A stretch of DNA of 64,000 bases from Tabrizicola oligotrophica. GTDB lineage: Bacteria > Pseudomonadota > Alphaproteobacteria > Rhodobacterales > Rhodobacteraceae. Below, in pieces: positions 1 to 9,183 of the stretch. Below the pieces are notes generated by a model, which was not told where the DNA came from, did not search any database, and saw only the letters and a program-made list of their open reading frames with translations. The position numbers and the translations under genes were made by a program. Location of the stretch: positions 179,550 through 243,549 of the forward strand of contig NZ_JAAIVJ010000005.1 in NCBI RefSeq assembly GCF_011008935.1, given 5' to 3'. How positions within the stretch are numbered: position 1 is the stretch's first letter; each line of letters opens with the position of its first letter.

Positions 1-297
1 GCGACGTCGGAGAACACCTACCGCATCACGCTCGCTGTCGCGGGGTTCCGTGACGATGATCTGGCGATCACCGTCGAGGACCGGCAACTGGTGATCCGCG
101 GGCGGCAGGGTGAGGACGGGACCGACCGGGTGTTCCTGCATCGTGGCATCGCGGCACGGGCCTTCCAGCGCAGCTTCGTGCTGGCCGACGGGGTCGAGGT
201 GGCGGGGGCCGGGTTGGACCACGGCCTGCTGAACATTGATCTGCGCCGCCAGGTGCCCGAAACCGTGGTGCAGACCATCCGCATCGGCCGCAAGTAA
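1..297 (+). CDS. Hsp20-family small heat shock protein, 5' truncated
   Basis: The reading frame is open from the first base, so the N-terminus lies outside the window; 98 residues remain. They carry the alpha-crystallin core: a TYRITLAVAGF segment followed by DLAITVEDRQLVIRG and a C-terminal NIDLRRQVPE strand, as in IbpA/Hsp20 chaperones that hold unfolding cytoplasmic proteins for refolding by other chaperones. It is followed 11 bases later by a DUF1150 gene, a pairing common in Rhodobacteraceae and probably one transcript. Any heat-shock element would lie upstream of the window. Family assignment is firm; exact orthology is not determined. Confidence 0.9.
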   Translation, partial: ATSENTYRITLAVAGFRDDDLAITVEDRQLVIRGRQGEDGTDRVFLHRGIAARAFQRSFVLADGVEVAGAGLDHGLLNIDLRRQVPETVVQTIRIGRK

Positions 298-308
298 GGA
301 GAAAGGTC

Positions 309-536
309 ATGGATGTGAAATACAACGCCCTGCCGGAAGCCGAACGCGCCATCGTCTATGTGCGCCCGGTGCCGGTGTCGGAACTGCCCGCCGAGGTGCA
401 GGAACAGGTCGGCGATCTGGTCACGGTCTATTCGGTGAACCGCCCGGACGGAGAGCGGGTGGCGCTGGTTGCGGACCGCAAACTGGCCTTTTCGCTGGCC
501 CGCCAGCACGAAATGGTGCCGGTCAGCGTGCATTGA
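309..536 (+). CDS. DUF1150 family small protein
   Basis: A 75-residue acidic protein with the family pattern: a central VYSVNRPDGERVALVADR stretch and a C-terminal AFSLARQHEMVPVSVH end. An AAGGAGAAAGG ribosome site lies just before the ATG. DUF1150 proteins are widely found next to Hsp20 genes in Rhodobacterales, which suggests a role in heat or protein-folding stress, but no biochemical function is established. It is co-oriented with the upstream Hsp20 gene and convergent with the desaturase-like gene, with 10 bases between the stops. Confidence 0.85.
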   Translation: MDVKYNALPEAERAIVYVRPVPVSELPAEVQEQVGDLVTVYSVNRPDGERVALVADRKLAFSLARQHEMVPVSVH

Positions 537-546
537 GCCGCGCGGG

Positions 547-1374
547 CTACTTCCGGCGGAACAGTCCGCGATAGACGGTGCGTCGGAACGGGTGGCGCAA
601 CTGGCCCAGCAGCGTCTGGGGGATCCGGTCCGTCACCCCGAGCGGCACCGTGCAGGGGCCGGGCACGCGAAAGGTTCCGAAGGCGCGGTCAAAGACCGAA
701 AACACCGTCGCGTAATTCGTGTCGAACGCCTGCGGGTCGGCCGCATGATGCCAGCGGTGCATCGCCGGCGAGACAAAGATCAGCCCCAGCCTGCCATAGG
801 TCCAGGGCAGATCGGCGTGGATGAAGAAGCCATAGTAATGCCGCACCAGATGGTTGGCCAGCGCCGCCTCGGGCGGAAACCCCAGGGCCATGACGGCAGC
901 CCCGTCGATCAGGAAGGTCGTGGCCCGGTTGATCGGGTGAAACCGCTCCAGCGCCAGCCAGGTCATCTGGGTGTCGGAATGATGGATGGCATGCGACGGC
1001 CACAGGACCGCCGAATGTTCAAGCCGGTGGCGCCAGTAGCCGACGAAATCGCCCCAGATGACCGCGAGCAGGATCACCAGCCAGGCCGGCAGCTGACTCC
1101 AGGTCGCGGTGTCGACCAGCTGGCGTCCGGGCTGGGCGAAGAAGCCGCTCATCGCCTGATTGGCCAACGCGAACAGCGGCACGACCAGAAGGACGTTGGC
1201 CAGCATCACCTGCAGGTTCAGCGCGGTTTCGCGCGCCGTGCGGCGGATGTCGCCCAGAAGGGCGCTGCCTTTGGTCGCAAGCCCAAGGCACAGGAAGAAC
1301 AGCGCCGGCAGGACCAGCGCCTTGGTGGCGACAAGAAGGTTGACGGCCGAGTTTCTTGCCAGGTCTTCGATCAC
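547..1374 (-). CDS. Sterol desaturase/fatty acid hydroxylase family membrane protein
   Basis: A multi-pass membrane protein with the three histidine clusters of the integral-membrane di-iron hydroxylase family: HRLEH, HAIHH and, near the C-terminus, HRWHH. These ligate two irons that activate O2 to hydroxylate or desaturate a lipid; the substrate cannot be told. I place the start at the GTG at 1374 (275 residues, then straight into a hydrophobic helix). The upstream in-frame TTG at 1428 would run the leader through a strong terminator hairpin (1411-1442). The ribosome site is weak, so the start is uncertain. It lies downstream of the sulfate-assimilation gene, but the hairpin separates them. 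Confidence 0.85.
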   Translation of the reverse strand: MIEDLARNSAVNLLVATKALVLPALFFLCLGLATKGSALLGDIRRTARETALNLQVMLANVLLVVPLFALANQAMSGFFAQPGRQLVDTATWSQLPAWLVILLAVIWGDFVGYWRHRLEHSAVLWPSHAIHHSDTQMTWLALERFHPINRATTFLIDGAAVMALGFPPEAALANHLVRHYYGFFIHADLPWTYGRLGLIFVSPAMHRWHHAADPQAFDTNYATVFSVFDRAFGTFRVPGPCTVPLGVTDRIPQTLLGQLRHPFRRTVYRGLFRRK

Positions 1375-1406
1375 GGTCCCGCCCCGGTTTTGCCGGAACA
1401 GCAAAG

Positions 1407-1442
1407 CAAAACGGCCCCCTGATGGCAAGACCGGGGGGCCGT
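1407..1442 (-). terminator. Rho-independent terminator after sat-cysC
   Basis: Arms ACGGCCCCC (1411-1419) and GGGGGCCGT (1434-1442) form a perfect 9-bp stem with a 14-base loop. Read on the minus strand the stem is followed by TTTTGC. It lies 55 bases beyond the stop of the sulfurylase gene. Confidence 0.75.
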
Positions 1443-1496
1443 CTCGGGTCGGGCATCGCGCGGCGACCCGAAAGGCTTGCGCGATGTGGCTTGCGA

Positions 1497-3203
1497 TCAG
1501 GCCTTGATGAGGCCCATCGATTCCAGCTTCAGGATCACCTCGTGGGCGCAGGCGTCGACGTCGGTGCCCTCGGTGTCGATCACCAGCTCGGCTTGGGTCG
1601 GGGCTTCATAGGGGTCGGAGATCCCGGTGAATTCCTTGATCTTGCCTTCACGCGCCAGCTTGTACAGGCCCTTGCGGTCGCGGCGTTCGCATTCCTCGAC
1701 CGAGGTGGCGACATGCACTTCCATGAAGGCGCCATACTGTTCGATCATCTCGCGCACGGCGCGGCGGGTCGCGGTATAGGGCGCGATCGGGGCGCAGATG
1801 GCGATGCCGCCGTTCTTGGTGATTTCCGAGGCGACATAGCCGATGCGGCGGATGTTGATGTCGCGGTGTTCCTTGGAGAAGCCAAGTTCCGACGACAGAT
1901 GCTTGCGCACCACGTCACCGTCCAGAAGCGTTACCGGCCGGCCGCCCTGTTCCATCAGCTTGACCATCAGCGCGTTGGCGATGGTCGACTTGCCCGAGCC
2001 GGAAAGCCCGGTGAAGAACACGGTAAAGCCTTGCTTGTCGCGCGCCGGCGAGGTCTTGCGCAGCTGGGTGACAACCTCGGGGAAGGAGAACCATTCCGGA
2101 ATGTCGAGCCCTTCGCGCAGGCGGCGGCGCAGTTCGGTGCCGGAAATGTCCAGAACCGTCGTGCCTTCCGGCACTTCGTTCGCCGGATAATATTGCGCCT
2201 TTTCCTGCACATAGACCATGTGCTTGAAATCGACCATGGTCACGCCGATCTCGTCCTGGTGCTTCTGGAACAGATCCTGCGCGTCATAGGGGCCGTAGAA
2301 ATCCTTGCCGGCCGAGTTCTTGCCGGGGCCGGCGTGGTCGCGGCCGACGATGAAATGGGTCATGCCGTGGTTGCGGCGGATGAGCCCGTGCCAGACCGCC
2401 TCGCGCGGGCCGGCCATGCGCATCGCAAGGTTCAGAAGCGACATGGAGGTGGTCGAGGCCGGATACTTGTCGATCACCGCCTCATAGCAGCGCACGCGGG
2501 TGAAGTGGTCGACGTCGCCCGGCTTGGTCATGCCGACGACCGGGTGAATCAGCAGGTTGGCCTGCGCTTCCTTGGCGGCGCGGAAGGTCAGTTCCTGATG
2601 CGCGCGGTGCAGCGGGTTGCGGGTCTGGAAGGCCACGACCTTGTGCCAGCCCAGCTTGCGGAACAGCGTCCGCAACTCGTTCGGGGTGTCGCGGCGGGCC
2701 TTGAAATCGTAATGCACCGGCTGCTGGATGCCGGTGATCGGGCCACCGAGATAGACCTTGCCGGCCACGTTGTGCAGGTAGTTCACCGCCGGGTGGGCAA
2801 GATCGTCGGCGCCGAACACCTTTTCGGCTTCGCGGGCCTTGTTCGGCAGCCATTTGTCGCTGACCGACATGATCGCCAGAATGACGCCTTCGGCATCGCG
2901 CAGCGCGATGTCCTGACCGGGGGCGACCTTGTCGGCGAAAGCCTCGTTCACGTCGAGCGTGATCGGCATCGGCCAGAGCGTGCCGTCAGCCAGACGCATG
3001 TTTTCGACGACGTTGTCGTAGTCGGCTTCGGTGTTGAAGCCCTTCAGCGGGAAGAAGCCGCCGTTCATCAGCAGTTCAAGGTCGCAAACCTGACGCGGAG
3101 TCAGATCCCACGACGGCAGCGCGCCGGCTTCGTGCTTCAGCTTCAGGGCGGATTCGTGGGAAACATAAAGCTCCGGGATCGGAGCGTGGTTCGACAGGGT
3201 CAT
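1497..3203 (-). CDS. sat: Bifunctional sulfate adenylyltransferase / adenylylsulfate kinase
   Basis: A 568-residue fusion that would convert sulfate and ATP to APS and then phosphorylate APS to PAPS, the first two steps of sulfate assimilation. Residues 1 to about 385 are ATP sulfurylase, with QTRNPLHRAH at 193-202 (nucleotide-binding HxxH) and GRDHAGPGKNS at 287-297. Residues about 392-568 are APS kinase, with the P-loop GLSGSGKST at 399-407 and DGD at 428-430. It is not the GTPase-linked CysN/CysC form. No sulfate-reduction neighbours are present. Transcription probably starts in the 196-bp gap to trxB, which is transcribed in the same direction from further upstream. Confidence 0.96.
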   Translation of the reverse strand: MTLSNHAPIPELYVSHESALKLKHEAGALPSWDLTPRQVCDLELLMNGGFFPLKGFNTEADYDNVVENMRLADGTLWPMPITLDVNEAFADKVAPGQDIALRDAEGVILAIMSVSDKWLPNKAREAEKVFGADDLAHPAVNYLHNVAGKVYLGGPITGIQQPVHYDFKARRDTPNELRTLFRKLGWHKVVAFQTRNPLHRAHQELTFRAAKEAQANLLIHPVVGMTKPGDVDHFTRVRCYEAVIDKYPASTTSMSLLNLAMRMAGPREAVWHGLIRRNHGMTHFIVGRDHAGPGKNSAGKDFYGPYDAQDLFQKHQDEIGVTMVDFKHMVYVQEKAQYYPANEVPEGTTVLDISGTELRRRLREGLDIPEWFSFPEVVTQLRKTSPARDKQGFTVFFTGLSGSGKSTIANALMVKLMEQGGRPVTLLDGDVVRKHLSSELGFSKEHRDINIRRIGYVASEITKNGGIAICAPIAPYTATRRAVREMIEQYGAFMEVHVATSVEECERRDRKGLYKLAREGKIKEFTGISDPYEAPTQAELVIDTEGTDVDACAHEVILKLESMGLIKA

Positions 3204-3360
3204 GGAAATGCTCGCGTTGTTTGGCCAAGGGCGGAGGCGCCGTCTGGCAAGGCCGCCGTTCGGCGCGGCTTTAGCCCCGGACGGGGGCTGAATTCAAGCG
3301 GGACTGGGGTTTTCTTCGGAAATAGGGCGGAAATGCCGCGCAATGCGACGCGGCGGGAAT

Positions 3361-3391
3361 GTCATTCCCCCGAAGGCCCGGAGGGAATGAC
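3361..3391 (-). terminator. Hairpin after trxB
   Basis: Perfect arms GTCATTCCC (3361-3369) and GGGAATGAC (3383-3391) start 9 bases beyond the trxB stop. There is no clear T-run, so it may be a factor-dependent terminator or an mRNA-stabilising stem; it also resembles dispersed intergenic palindromes. Confidence 0.5.
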
Positions 3392-3399
3392 AAGGTTCT

Positions 3400-4377
<978 letters not shown>

Positions 4378-4510
4378 TCATATAGGCAAGGGATTTGGGG
4401 CGGGAAACCCCCGGTGCGGGCCGGCTCATTACGAAAAATTGCGCGTCCGCGAAATATTATTGCGCCCGCCCGGCCATGAGCCTAATAAGCGGTCAAAATG
4501 GGAGACAAGA

Positions 4511-5011
4511 ATGGCCACCTCCAAGCTCGATCCGATCGACCGCCATATCCTTGCGGAATTGCAGGCCGATGGTCGGATGACGAACGTCGAGCTGGCAAGC
4601 CGCGTCGGCATCTCGGCCCCACCCTGCCTGCGCCGGGTGCGCACGCTGGAGGAGGAGGGCTACATCAAGGGCTACCATGCCGAGGTGAACGCCCGCGAAC
4701 TGGGATTCGAGGTGGCGGTCTTTGCCATGGTGCGCCTGTCGAGCCAGGCCGAGGCAGACCTGTCCACCTTCGAGGCCCGCTGCCGCGCCTGGCCCTTGGT
4801 CCGCGAATGCCACATGCTGAACGGCGAGATCGACTTCATCCTGAAATGTGTCTCGCCCGACCTGTCCTCCTTCCAGAACTTCCTGACCGAAGAGCTGCTG
4901 AAGGCCGAGAACGTGGCCAATGTGAAAACCAGTCTGGTGATCCGCTGCGCCAAGGATGAACCGGGTCTGCCCTTTGACGTGCTGGAGGCGCGGCTGGCAA
5001 GGAATGCCTGA
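4511..5011 (+). CDS. Lrp/AsnC family transcriptional regulator
   Basis: A 166-residue protein. It has an N-terminal helix-turn-helix (LDPIDRHILAELQADGR then VELASRVGIS, residues about 5-55) and a C-terminal RAM/AsnC ligand-binding domain. Such regulators form octameric rings and sense amino acids. The start is the ATG at 4511, preceded by GGGAGAC; longer in-frame starts would place coding sequence across the trxB promoter. The effector is unknown. The divergent trxB and a downstream hairpin frame it as a single-gene unit. Confidence 0.93.
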   Translation: MATSKLDPIDRHILAELQADGRMTNVELASRVGISAPPCLRRVRTLEEEGYIKGYHAEVNARELGFEVAVFAMVRLSSQAEADLSTFEARCRAWPLVRECHMLNGEIDFILKCVSPDLSSFQNFLTEELLKAENVANVKTSLVIRCAKDEPGLPFDVLEARLARNA

Positions 5012-5040
5012 CGCGGGTGCAACCTGACCCTGACATGCAG

Positions 5041-5084
5041 AAGGCCGCCCCTTGTCGATGCCAGAGGAGCATCGGGGCGGCCTT
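5041..5084 (+). terminator. Hairpin downstream of the Lrp gene
   Basis: Outer arms AAGGCCGCCCC (5041-5051) and GGGGCGGCCTT (5074-5084) are perfectly complementary, with an inner stem CGATGC/GCATCG. It starts 30 bases past the Lrp stop. Only a short T-stretch follows, so it is a probable but not classical terminator. Confidence 0.6.
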
Positions 5085-5370
5085 GACCATTTAAAATCCC
5101 GAGGCGGCCGTTTCCGGCCGGACCGGGGCAATCACGGGCTGCCATGCAGGTCTTACATTTCCCGTCACCGCCTGTTGCACAGAGGGACATCTGCTGAGCG
5201 GGAAACTGGCCCAAGGCTGAGGCGCTGTCAAAATTTCCGGGCGATAGGTCCGGGATGCGCTGCGATCACGGCCAAGGGGCCGGGATTGTTTGCAGGCCAC
5301 AGAACAATCCCCGGGCGCGGGTGCGCCGCCTGACCGAATCAACCTTTGGTGTCGTTGCCGGGCAGGCCAT

Positions 5371-5401
5371 GAAAAAGGGCCGGAGCTTGCGCCCCGGCCC
5401 C
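5371..5401 (-). terminator. Rho-independent terminator of the 49-residue gene
   Basis: On the minus strand a GGGCCGGGG...CTCCGGCCC stem runs into TTTTTC (plus-strand GAAAAAGGGCCGG at 5371-5383). It starts about 20 bases after the stop at 5424, which supports expression of that small gene. Confidence 0.75.
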
Positions 5402-5423
5402 CGGTGAAATGCTTTGGTCGTGG

Positions 5424-5573
5424 TCAGCTGGCCGCCACCGCGCGGGTTCCCGCCTTCGGGGCGGCCTTCATTGCGGCCGGACGCCGGCGGGTGCCACGCG
5501 CCCAGGGAAGCGAGACCTGCACCTCAGTCGAGGCGGCGATGATGGCTTTCATCCAGCGGCGGTCTTTCTTCAT
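5424..5573 (-). CDS. Small basic conserved-type protein (49 aa)
   Basis: It encodes 49 residues, starting MKKDRRWMKAIIAAS, with a central SLPWARGTRRRP and an alanine-rich basic tail. I recall similar KDRRWMK...PWARG...RR micro-proteins in other Rhodobacteraceae, from memory rather than a search. The ATG at 5573 has AGGA eight bases upstream; the ATG three codons earlier (5582) would have no spacing from that site. A good terminator follows. No function is known; the charge suggests nucleic-acid or membrane-surface binding. Confidence 0.6.
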   Translation of the reverse strand: MKKDRRWMKAIIAASTEVQVSLPWARGTRRRPAAMKAAPKAGTRAVAAS

Positions 5574-5754
5574 GGTGTTCATCCTTCCGGGCTGCGCTTG
5601 CTTGGTCCTTGTGACCTTGACGGAGTTTCCCTGTGATTTGCGGCAAGGATTTGGCCTTGTCGCCAGCATTGTCGGAAAATTCGTGGCAAAGACCGGGGCA
5701 ATTGTGGCGGAGCGGTCTTGCGGCCAACCCTTTGAAATCCGGTTTTTTTATGGG

Positions 5755-5790
5755 AATCCGGAAACAATCGCGTGCAATTGTTTCCGGATT
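5755..5790. repeat. 14-bp perfect inverted repeat
   Basis: AATCCGGAAACAAT (5755-5768) and ATTGTTTCCGGATT (5777-5790) surround an 8-base loop. A third copy of AATCCGG lies just left, beside a run of seven T. It sits 42 bases beyond the pgeF stop; neither strand has a proper T-run after the stem, so it could be an operator or a structural element rather than a terminator. Confidence 0.6.
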
Positions 5791-5801
5791 TGCGGCAATC
5801 C

Positions 5802-5820
5802 TTGGGCGAGATGCGCCCAA
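5802..5820. repeat. Short hairpin after pgeF
   Basis: TTGGGCG (5802-5808) and CGCCCAA (5814-5820) pair around five bases, 12 bases past the pgeF stop. Together with the 5755-5790 stem it may end the lgt operon transcript. The rest of 5583-5832 shows no gene. Confidence 0.45.
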
Positions 5821-5832
5821 CGCCCGCCCGGA

Positions 5833-6582
5833 TCAGAGCCGGATCACCGAGATCAGGCGTCCGTAATCTGCCTGGCCCGCATGGGTGGTGCGCCGGTAGG
5901 AATAGAATCGCTCGGGGTCGCGATAGGTGCAATGCCGCGTCCATTCCGCCCGGCCCACGCCGGCTTCGTTCAGTCGCCACAGGCCATAGGAAGGCAGGTC
6001 AAAGAGATAACGCGCGCCATTGCCGTTGATGAAGAAGCGCCGGGTCTCGGGCGCGTCGTCGGTGAAGGTCTCGAAGAACTCCTGGCCGACCTCATAGGCG
6101 ATCTGGCTGATGCACGGCCCGATCACGGCAGAGATGGCCGCCCGGCGCGCGCCCAAGGCCTCCATCGCGTCGAGGGTCGCTTCCAGCACGCCGGCCTGCG
6201 CCCCCTTCCAGCCGGCATGCGCCGCGCCGATCACGCCTGCCCCGGCATCGGCAAACAGCACCGGCTGGCAATCGGCCGTCAACACCGCCAGCCCGAGACC
6301 GGGGGTCGCCGTCACCATGGCATCGGCGCGCGGCGCGCTGGAAAAGGGCGCGGAAACGGTGGCTACATCCGGCGAATGCACCTGATGCACCGAAACCAGC
6401 GCTTCAACCCCAAGCCCCATGGCATCGGCCACGCGGGCGCGGTTGATGGCCACGATCTCGGCCAGATCGCTGCTGCCGGTGCCGCAATTGAGGCCCGCGA
6501 AAATGCCCGAGGAGGCCCCCCCCTTGCGGGTGAAGAAACCATGGCGGGGCGCCAGTGCCTCCGAAGTGATGATTTCCAGCAT
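5833..6582 (-). CDS. pgeF: Peptidoglycan editing factor PgeF (laccase-domain, COG1496)
   Basis: A 249-residue protein of the YfiH/multicopper-polyphenol-oxidase-fold family. It keeps the zinc-site residues H69 (in HQVHS), C105 (ADCQPV) and H122 (AAHAGWKG). In E. coli PgeF removes wrongly incorporated L-Ser from muropeptide precursors; some homologues act on purine nucleosides, so the substrate here is inferred. The ATG overlaps the stop of the upstream methyltransferase (TGATG), so the two are translationally coupled in the lgt operon. Confidence 0.92.
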   Translation of the reverse strand: MLEIITSEALAPRHGFFTRKGGASSGIFAGLNCGTGSSDLAEIVAINRARVADAMGLGVEALVSVHQVHSPDVATVSAPFSSAPRADAMVTATPGLGLAVLTADCQPVLFADAGAGVIGAAHAGWKGAQAGVLEATLDAMEALGARRAAISAVIGPCISQIAYEVGQEFFETFTDDAPETRRFFINGNGARYLFDLPSYGLWRLNEAGVGRAEWTRHCTYRDPERFYSYRRTTHAGQADYGRLISVIRL

Positions 6583-7649
6583 CAGGCAATTTCCGACGGT
6601 GAAGCGAATCCGGGCGGGGGCGGGGCGTCGGGCCCGGTCAGGGCCAGCACTTTGAACAAGCTTCCCATTTCTGCGGCGTCGGTCAAGCGGCGATGTGCGG
6701 CGCGGTGATTTTCCAGCGCCACGCCGGACAGCGCTTGTGCCAGCCGCGCGGCGCGGGCGTCGATGCCAAGGGCAGTCAGAAAGGAACCTTGGGTTGTGTA
6801 GTGCTGCGCGGGCCAGCCCGGGGCCAGGGCTTCGAAATCGACATGCGCCGTCAGGTCGGCGCGGCCGGGTTCGGCCAGGGGATCGGTGAAGGCGTGGTCC
6901 TTCAGGGCCTGCAACGTGTCGCCCTTCGACCGCCAGCCGCCATAATCGACGATCAGGGCAAGGCCGCCGTGACGGCGCAGCCGGTCCTTGAGGACGGCCA
7001 TGTAGGGCTGCGCCAGCGGGCAAAGCTCGACCAGGGTGTTTGCGCCATCCTTGGCGAAGCGGGGATCCGGCGCAGGGATGGGATCTGGCGAGAGGCCGAA
7101 GGCCAGCTTGCCGTCCTGAACTCCGATCAGCCGCTCGTGCCACCGGGTGCCGAGATTGACGAATTGATGGATCGGCAGGGCGTCGAAAAACTCGTTGGCG
7201 ATCAGGAACAGCGGCTGGTCCGGCAAATCGTCGATCTCTGCGACCCATCGCGGCGCATGGTCCGCCAGAGCCCGTGCCTGCACCGCGCGCAGGGCGGGCG
7301 AGGCTTCGTGCAACATCACCTGCATCGCGGCGTGGAAACCCGGCACTCCGCGCGTCGCACGCAGGATATCGGCCATCAGAGTGCCACGACCGGGGCCCAG
7401 CTCGGCCAGGGTGAAGCGGGCAGGCGCGCCTTGATCCAGCCAGCTTTGCGCCAGGCAAAGGCCGATCAGCTCGCCGAACATCTGGGAAATCTCGGGCGCG
7501 GTGACGAAATCCCCCTCGGCACCAAAGGGCGGGCGCGTGGTGTAATAGCCATGGAGGGGGTGCAGCAGGCATTCGGCCATATAGCTGGCGACCGTCATCG
7601 GCCCGTCCTGCCGGATGCGGTCAACAAGGAGCGCGGCCAGCGCCGTCAT
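6582..7649 (-). CDS. Class I SAM-dependent methyltransferase, MidA/NDUFAF7-like
   Basis: A 355-residue cytosolic protein of the DUF185 family. It has the SAM-binding segment [12 protein letters not shown] near residue 80 and a family-typical ANEFFDALP block near 150. The mitochondrial relative NDUFAF7 methylates an arginine of complex I; a similar role in bacteria is inference only. The start ATG at 7649 overlaps the lgt stop (ATGA) and its own stop overlaps the pgeF start, so lgt-methyltransferase-pgeF is one tight operon. Confidence 0.9.
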   Translation of the reverse strand: MTALAALLVDRIRQDGPMTVASYMAECLLHPLHGYYTTRPPFGAEGDFVTAPEISQMFGELIGLCLAQSWLDQGAPARFTLAELGPGRGTLMADILRATRGVPGFHAAMQVMLHEASPALRAVQARALADHAPRWVAEIDDLPDQPLFLIANEFFDALPIHQFVNLGTRWHERLIGVQDGKLAFGLSPDPIPAPDPRFAKDGANTLVELCPLAQPYMAVLKDRLRRHGGLALIVDYGGWRSKGDTLQALKDHAFTDPLAEPGRADLTAHVDFEALAPGWPAQHYTTQGSFLTALGIDARAARLAQALSGVALENHRAAHRRLTDAAEMGSLFKVLALTGPDAPPPPGFASPSEIA

Positions 7650-8521
7650 CCACGTCTGGCCCGCAGGAGAAACCAGAGCCCGGCGGCGAGCATCGGCAGG
7701 CTGAGGAGCTGCCCTGCCGTCAGGCCCCAGCCGTTCAACTGCAGATAGAGGCCAAGCGGGTTCTCTGCGGAGACGAATTGCGCATCCGGTTGGCGGAAGA
7801 ACTCGACGGCAAAGCGCGCCAGCCCGTAGCCGGCGAAGAACAGCCCGGCAATGGCGCCGGGCCAGCGGAACCAGCCGCGCCGCCAGATGAGATAGGTGAA
7901 GAGCGCCATCAACAGCAGCCCCTCCAGCCCCGCCTCGTAAAGCTGGCTTGGATGGCGGATGCAAGGCATGGCGGCCGTGGCGCAGGCCTGCGCCGCCTCG
8001 CCGGGGAAGGCCACGCCCCAGGGCAGGGTCGTCGGCCGGCCCCAAAGCTCGGCGTTGATGAAATTGGCGACGCGGCCAAGGAACAGCCCGATCGGCACCA
8101 CCGCGGCCATCAGGTCGGCCATCGGCAGCATGGCGATCTTCTCGCGGCGGCAAAAGAGGAGGCCCGCCACGACAACGCCGAGAAAGCCGCCATGGAAGGA
8201 CATACCGCCCTCCCAGACCCGCAGGATGCGGGCCGGATCGGCGGCGAAACCGGCAAGATCGTAGAACAGCACATAGCCCAGCCGGCCGCCGAGGATGACC
8301 CCGAGGATCACCCAGGTAAGCAGCCGCTCGATCTGCTCGGGGCTTGCCGGCGCCGCGCCGGGCCACAGGCGCGGGGTTTTAACCATGCGCACGATCAGCT
8401 TCCAGCCGGCGATCAGCCCGACGATATAGGCCAGCGCATACCAGCGCAGCGCAAAGCTGACCGGGCCGATGTCGATGGTGAAGATCTCGGGCGAGATGTC
8501 GGGGAAGGGGATGTAGGACAT
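7646..8521 (-). CDS. lgt: Prolipoprotein diacylglyceryl transferase
   Basis: A 291-residue inner-membrane enzyme that transfers diacylglycerol from phosphatidylglycerol to the lipobox cysteine of lipoproteins. It shows the HGGFLG segment, the Lgt signature [15 protein letters not shown] and the HPSQLYE motif, with about seven membrane segments. I chose the ATG at 8521 (MSYIPFP); upstream in-frame codons would extend into the region facing ubiK and lack homology to Lgt N-termini. It heads the lgt - methyltransferase - pgeF operon. Confidence 0.96.
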   Translation of the reverse strand: MSYIPFPDISPEIFTIDIGPVSFALRWYALAYIVGLIAGWKLIVRMVKTPRLWPGAAPASPEQIERLLTWVILGVILGGRLGYVLFYDLAGFAADPARILRVWEGGMSFHGGFLGVVVAGLLFCRREKIAMLPMADLMAAVVPIGLFLGRVANFINAELWGRPTTLPWGVAFPGEAAQACATAAMPCIRHPSQLYEAGLEGLLLMALFTYLIWRRGWFRWPGAIAGLFFAGYGLARFAVEFFRQPDAQFVSAENPLGLYLQLNGWGLTAGQLLSLPMLAAGLWFLLRARRG

Positions 8522-8638
8522 GGGGCCTGCCGGTTGGGGTGATGCCTTGTCCGGCAGGGGCGGGGCGTTGTCAATCGGGCCGGCCTTGTGCCGGGGGCCA
8601 GTCCGGACCATATAGGGCCAAACGTGATGGAGGCCCCG

Positions 8639-8881
8639 ATGCAACCCGGCAACAAGTTCTTCGACGACATGTCCAAGCTGATGACCAACGCCATGGGCGT
8701 GGCGCAGGGGGCCAAGACCGAGGCGGAGACCGCGATGAAGGGCTTCATCGACCGCTGGATGGCCGACCGCGATTTCGTCACCCGCGAGGAATTCGATGCG
8801 GTGAAGGCGATGGCCCAGAAGGCCCGCGAAGAAAACGCGGCGCTGGAGGCGCGGATCGCGGCGCTTGAGGGCAAGAAGTAG
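8639..8881 (+). CDS. ubiK: Ubiquinone biosynthesis accessory factor UbiK (BMFP domain)
   Basis: An 80-residue protein with an amphipathic N-terminal helix and a C-terminal coiled coil ([18 protein letters not shown]), matching the BMFP/YqiC family. UbiK helps the soluble Ubi complex and binds lipids in E. coli. The ATG at 8639 has GGAGG five bases upstream; the earlier ATG at 8627 overlaps that ribosome site. It is divergent from lgt with 117 bp between starts. Confidence 0.9.
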   Translation: MQPGNKFFDDMSKLMTNAMGVAQGAKTEAETAMKGFIDRWMADRDFVTREEFDAVKAMAQKAREENAALEARIAALEGKK

Positions 8882-8883
8882 GT

Positions 8884-8913
8884 TTTGCCGCGGGCAGCCT
8901 TGTGTGTTACTAT
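8884..8913 (+). promoter_or_regulatory. Candidate parDE promoter
   Basis: TTGCCG (8884-8889) and TACTAT (8908-8913) are 18 bases apart and lie 25 bases before the parD start. The -10 hexamer overlaps the inverted repeat that could be the autoregulatory operator. Promoter assignment is by eye only. Confidence 0.4.
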
Positions 8914-8925
8914 CTGTTGGTAACA
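8905..8925. promoter_or_regulatory. Candidate ParD operator (inverted repeat)
   Basis: TGTTAC (8905-8910) and GTAACA (8920-8925) are perfect inverted arms around nine bases, overlapping the candidate -10 box and ending 12 bases before the parD ATG. ParD-type ribbon-helix-helix antitoxins usually repress their own operon at such sites. Confidence 0.5.
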
Positions 8926-8937
8926 TTGGGGCCTGCC

Positions 8938-9183
8938 ATGACCAAGACCACCTCGATCGCCTTGGGCGAGCATTTCACCAGCTTTCTCAGCGAACAGGTG
9001 GCCTCGGGCCGCTACGGCAGCGCCTCGGAGGTCGTGCGTGCCGGGTTGCGGTTGCTGGAAGAACGCGAGGCCGCACTGGCCGAGTTGCGGGCCGAGATTG
9101 CCAAGGGCGAGGCCAGCGGGATTGCCGAGGGGTTCGACATTGATGAATGGCTTGCGGAAAAACGCCGGGAGCACGCGGTTTGA
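8938..9183 (+). CDS. parD: ParD-family type II antitoxin
   Basis: An 81-residue protein. The first 45 residues form a ribbon-helix-helix DNA-binding domain ([16 protein letters not shown], then [19 protein letters not shown]); the remainder is the acidic toxin-binding tail. It would neutralise the neighbouring ParE and repress the operon. The ATG at 8938 gives the usual ParD N-terminus. Its stop overlaps the toxin start, as is typical for coupled antitoxin-toxin translation. Confidence 0.93.
   Translation: MTKTTSIALGEHFTSFLSEQVASGRYGSASEVVRAGLRLLEEREAALAELRAEIAKGEASGIAEGFDIDEWLAEKRREHAV

Larger units (their letters stand above)
5012..5423. other. 412-bp non-coding gap with two strong hairpins
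   Basis: No convincing protein-coding frame is seen. It contains the hairpin at 5041-5084 and a second perfect stem, GGGATTGTT (5282-5290) with AACAATCCC (5303-5311). The right edge holds the terminator of the small minus-strand gene (5371-5401). Some of this may be transcribed as untranslated RNA, but no promoter is clear. Confidence 0.5.
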
